From contig NZ_NQMR01000031.1 of assembly GCF_002276045.1 (NCBI RefSeq), positions 1-64,000 of the forward strand: a stretch of DNA of 64,000 nucleotides, given 5' to 3'. Under the pieces are notes generated by a model, which worked only from the letters and a program-made list of their open reading frames with translations, did not search any database and was not told the origin of the DNA. Position 1 is the stretch's first letter. Every line of letters begins with the position of its first letter. Source of the stretch: Pseudoalteromonas sp. NBT06-2 (GTDB lineage Bacteria; Pseudomonadota; Gammaproteobacteria; Enterobacterales; Alteromonadaceae). The translations under genes were made by a program, and so were the position numbers. Below, in pieces: positions 63,438 to 64,000 of the stretch.

Positions 63438-64000
63438 ATGATGATTGAAATAGCTTCTAAAAGACGAGTGTTAATCTATTTGATCACTGTGATATTGACA
63501 TTGTCTTTGACCTCCCTGTTTGTCTCATATTATTTATTTACAAAAATAATTAGTACCACTTTAGATCGCGTAATTCAGCCTGAAACATCATCAATCTTAC
63601 TTGATTACCAAAAAGATTTAAGAAGACTTGATCAACTGAATAAACGCGTAAAAGAAATTAAACAATCGGTCTCACTTGATAAAAAAAATATAGACATTCA
63701 TGAAGAACTAAATCATATGTTAAATCTGACTCAGAGTGAGCAAGGTCTAAGAGCTAAAGCTAAGCGTATAACAACGGTTATAAATGAAAACCATTCAATT
63801 AAAAAGCCAGAAAAATTTAAACGTTCGTTATTAATCTTTTTTAAAGAGTATTATCTTACTTTATTTATTTTAGCCTTGATATTTGCATTTTCTGTATCAA
63901 GCTTCTTTTGTTTTAAAGTCATGAGGCTATATCAGAGTTTAGCAAATAGTGATATTAAAAAAGCTAAAAAACTACAAGAGTTAGATTATTTTAAAGATTG
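63438..64000 (+). CDS. two-helix membrane protein, C-terminus beyond the window
   Basis: A frame opening at ATG 63438 (ATG ATG ATT GAA) stays open for 187 codons to the right edge. The predicted protein has an N-terminal membrane helix (about 11-35), a periplasmic coiled-coil-like region (LLDYQKDLRRLDQLNKRVKEIK ... HSIKKPEKFKRS), a second membrane helix (about 145-165), and the start of a cytoplasmic part (MRLYQSLANSDIKKAKKLQELDYFKD). This is the topology of membrane sensors such as histidine kinases or diguanylate cyclases, but the output domain is not in the window. It begins 11 bases after the end of the previous frame, so it likely belongs to the same operon. Confidence 0.7.
   Translation, partial: MMIEIASKRRVLIYLITVILTLSLTSLFVSYYLFTKIISTTLDRVIQPETSSILLDYQKDLRRLDQLNKRVKEIKQSVSLDKKNIDIHEELNHMLNLTQSEQGLRAKAKRITTVINENHSIKKPEKFKRSLLIFFKEYYLTLFILALIFAFSVSSFFCFKVMRLYQSLANSDIKKAKKLQELDYFKD

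Noticed and set aside
1..64000. tRNA, rRNA and CRISPR features.
   Set aside because: No cloverleaf-like conserved T-loop/anticodon blocks, no rRNA blocks and no regularly spaced direct repeats were noticed on reading both strands.

Overview
The window looks like a chromosomal segment of a marine gammaproteobacterium of the Alteromonadales type (Colwellia, Pseudoalteromonas or Thalassotalea-like). This is an inference from the strongly AT-rich composition, the sigma factor/DUF3619-like/DUF3106 operon, an M36 protease with a GlyGly-CTERM-like tail, and many decayed insertion sequences. No RNA genes for translation and no CRISPR array were seen.

Layout. Positions 1-5000 hold a methyl-accepting chemotaxis protein start, two copies of a miniature repeat (repeat A), a periplasmic solute-binding protein, a large cytoplasmic protein resembling a degenerate HD-GYP protein, and the remains of an ISNCY-like and an IS256-like element. 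Positions 5000-17570 (minus strand) are the export and precursor half of a Wzy-dependent exopolysaccharide (EPS) locus: Wzc-like kinase, Wza-like export protein, EpsL-like outer-membrane protein, WcaJ-like initiating transferase, and the GDP-mannose (manB, manC) and dTDP-L-rhamnose (rfbABCD) pathways. Positions 18200-23100 (plus strand) carry a clear cyclic-di-GMP-I (GEMM) riboswitch followed by two paralogous secreted beta-helix proteins, one of them a lipoprotein. Positions 23700-38000 (minus strand) carry a compact hybrid NRPS/PKS cluster: C-A-PCP (predicted serine), AsnB-like amidotransferase, free ACP, PP-loop ATPase, a second C-A-PCP, and KS-AT-ACP-TE. Positions 38500-47500 (minus strand) are the assembly half of the EPS locus: two acetyltransferases, GT2, Wzx, Wzy, WecG-family, GT4 and two more GT2 enzymes.

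Positions 47876-49258 are a scar in which an IS4-family remnant and an IS200 remnant are joined by a full-length repeat A. After it come an SDR enzyme, a membrane-anchored coiled-coil protein, a response regulator, a gene with a Fur-box-like site, and a sigma factor operon. The sigma promoter and the promoter of a distant EF-hand gene (56014-56643) share the same two-block motif with identical spacing, which suggests an autoregulated ECF regulon. A second miniature repeat (repeat B), an outer-membrane barrel, a frameshifted M36 protease gene, and an outer-membrane/periplasmic/inner-membrane gene set running off the right edge complete the window.

How the parts may work together. Sugar nucleotides from manBC and rfbABCD feed WcaJ and the glycosyltransferases. 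Wzx/Wzy with Wzc/Wza/EpsL would flip, polymerise and export the chain. The c-di-GMP riboswitch would tie the secreted beta-helix proteins, which may act on or bind the EPS, to biofilm signalling. The NRPS/PKS cluster sits between the two EPS halves; it may make an independent metabolite or a substituent of the polysaccharide, and the sequence alone does not decide this.
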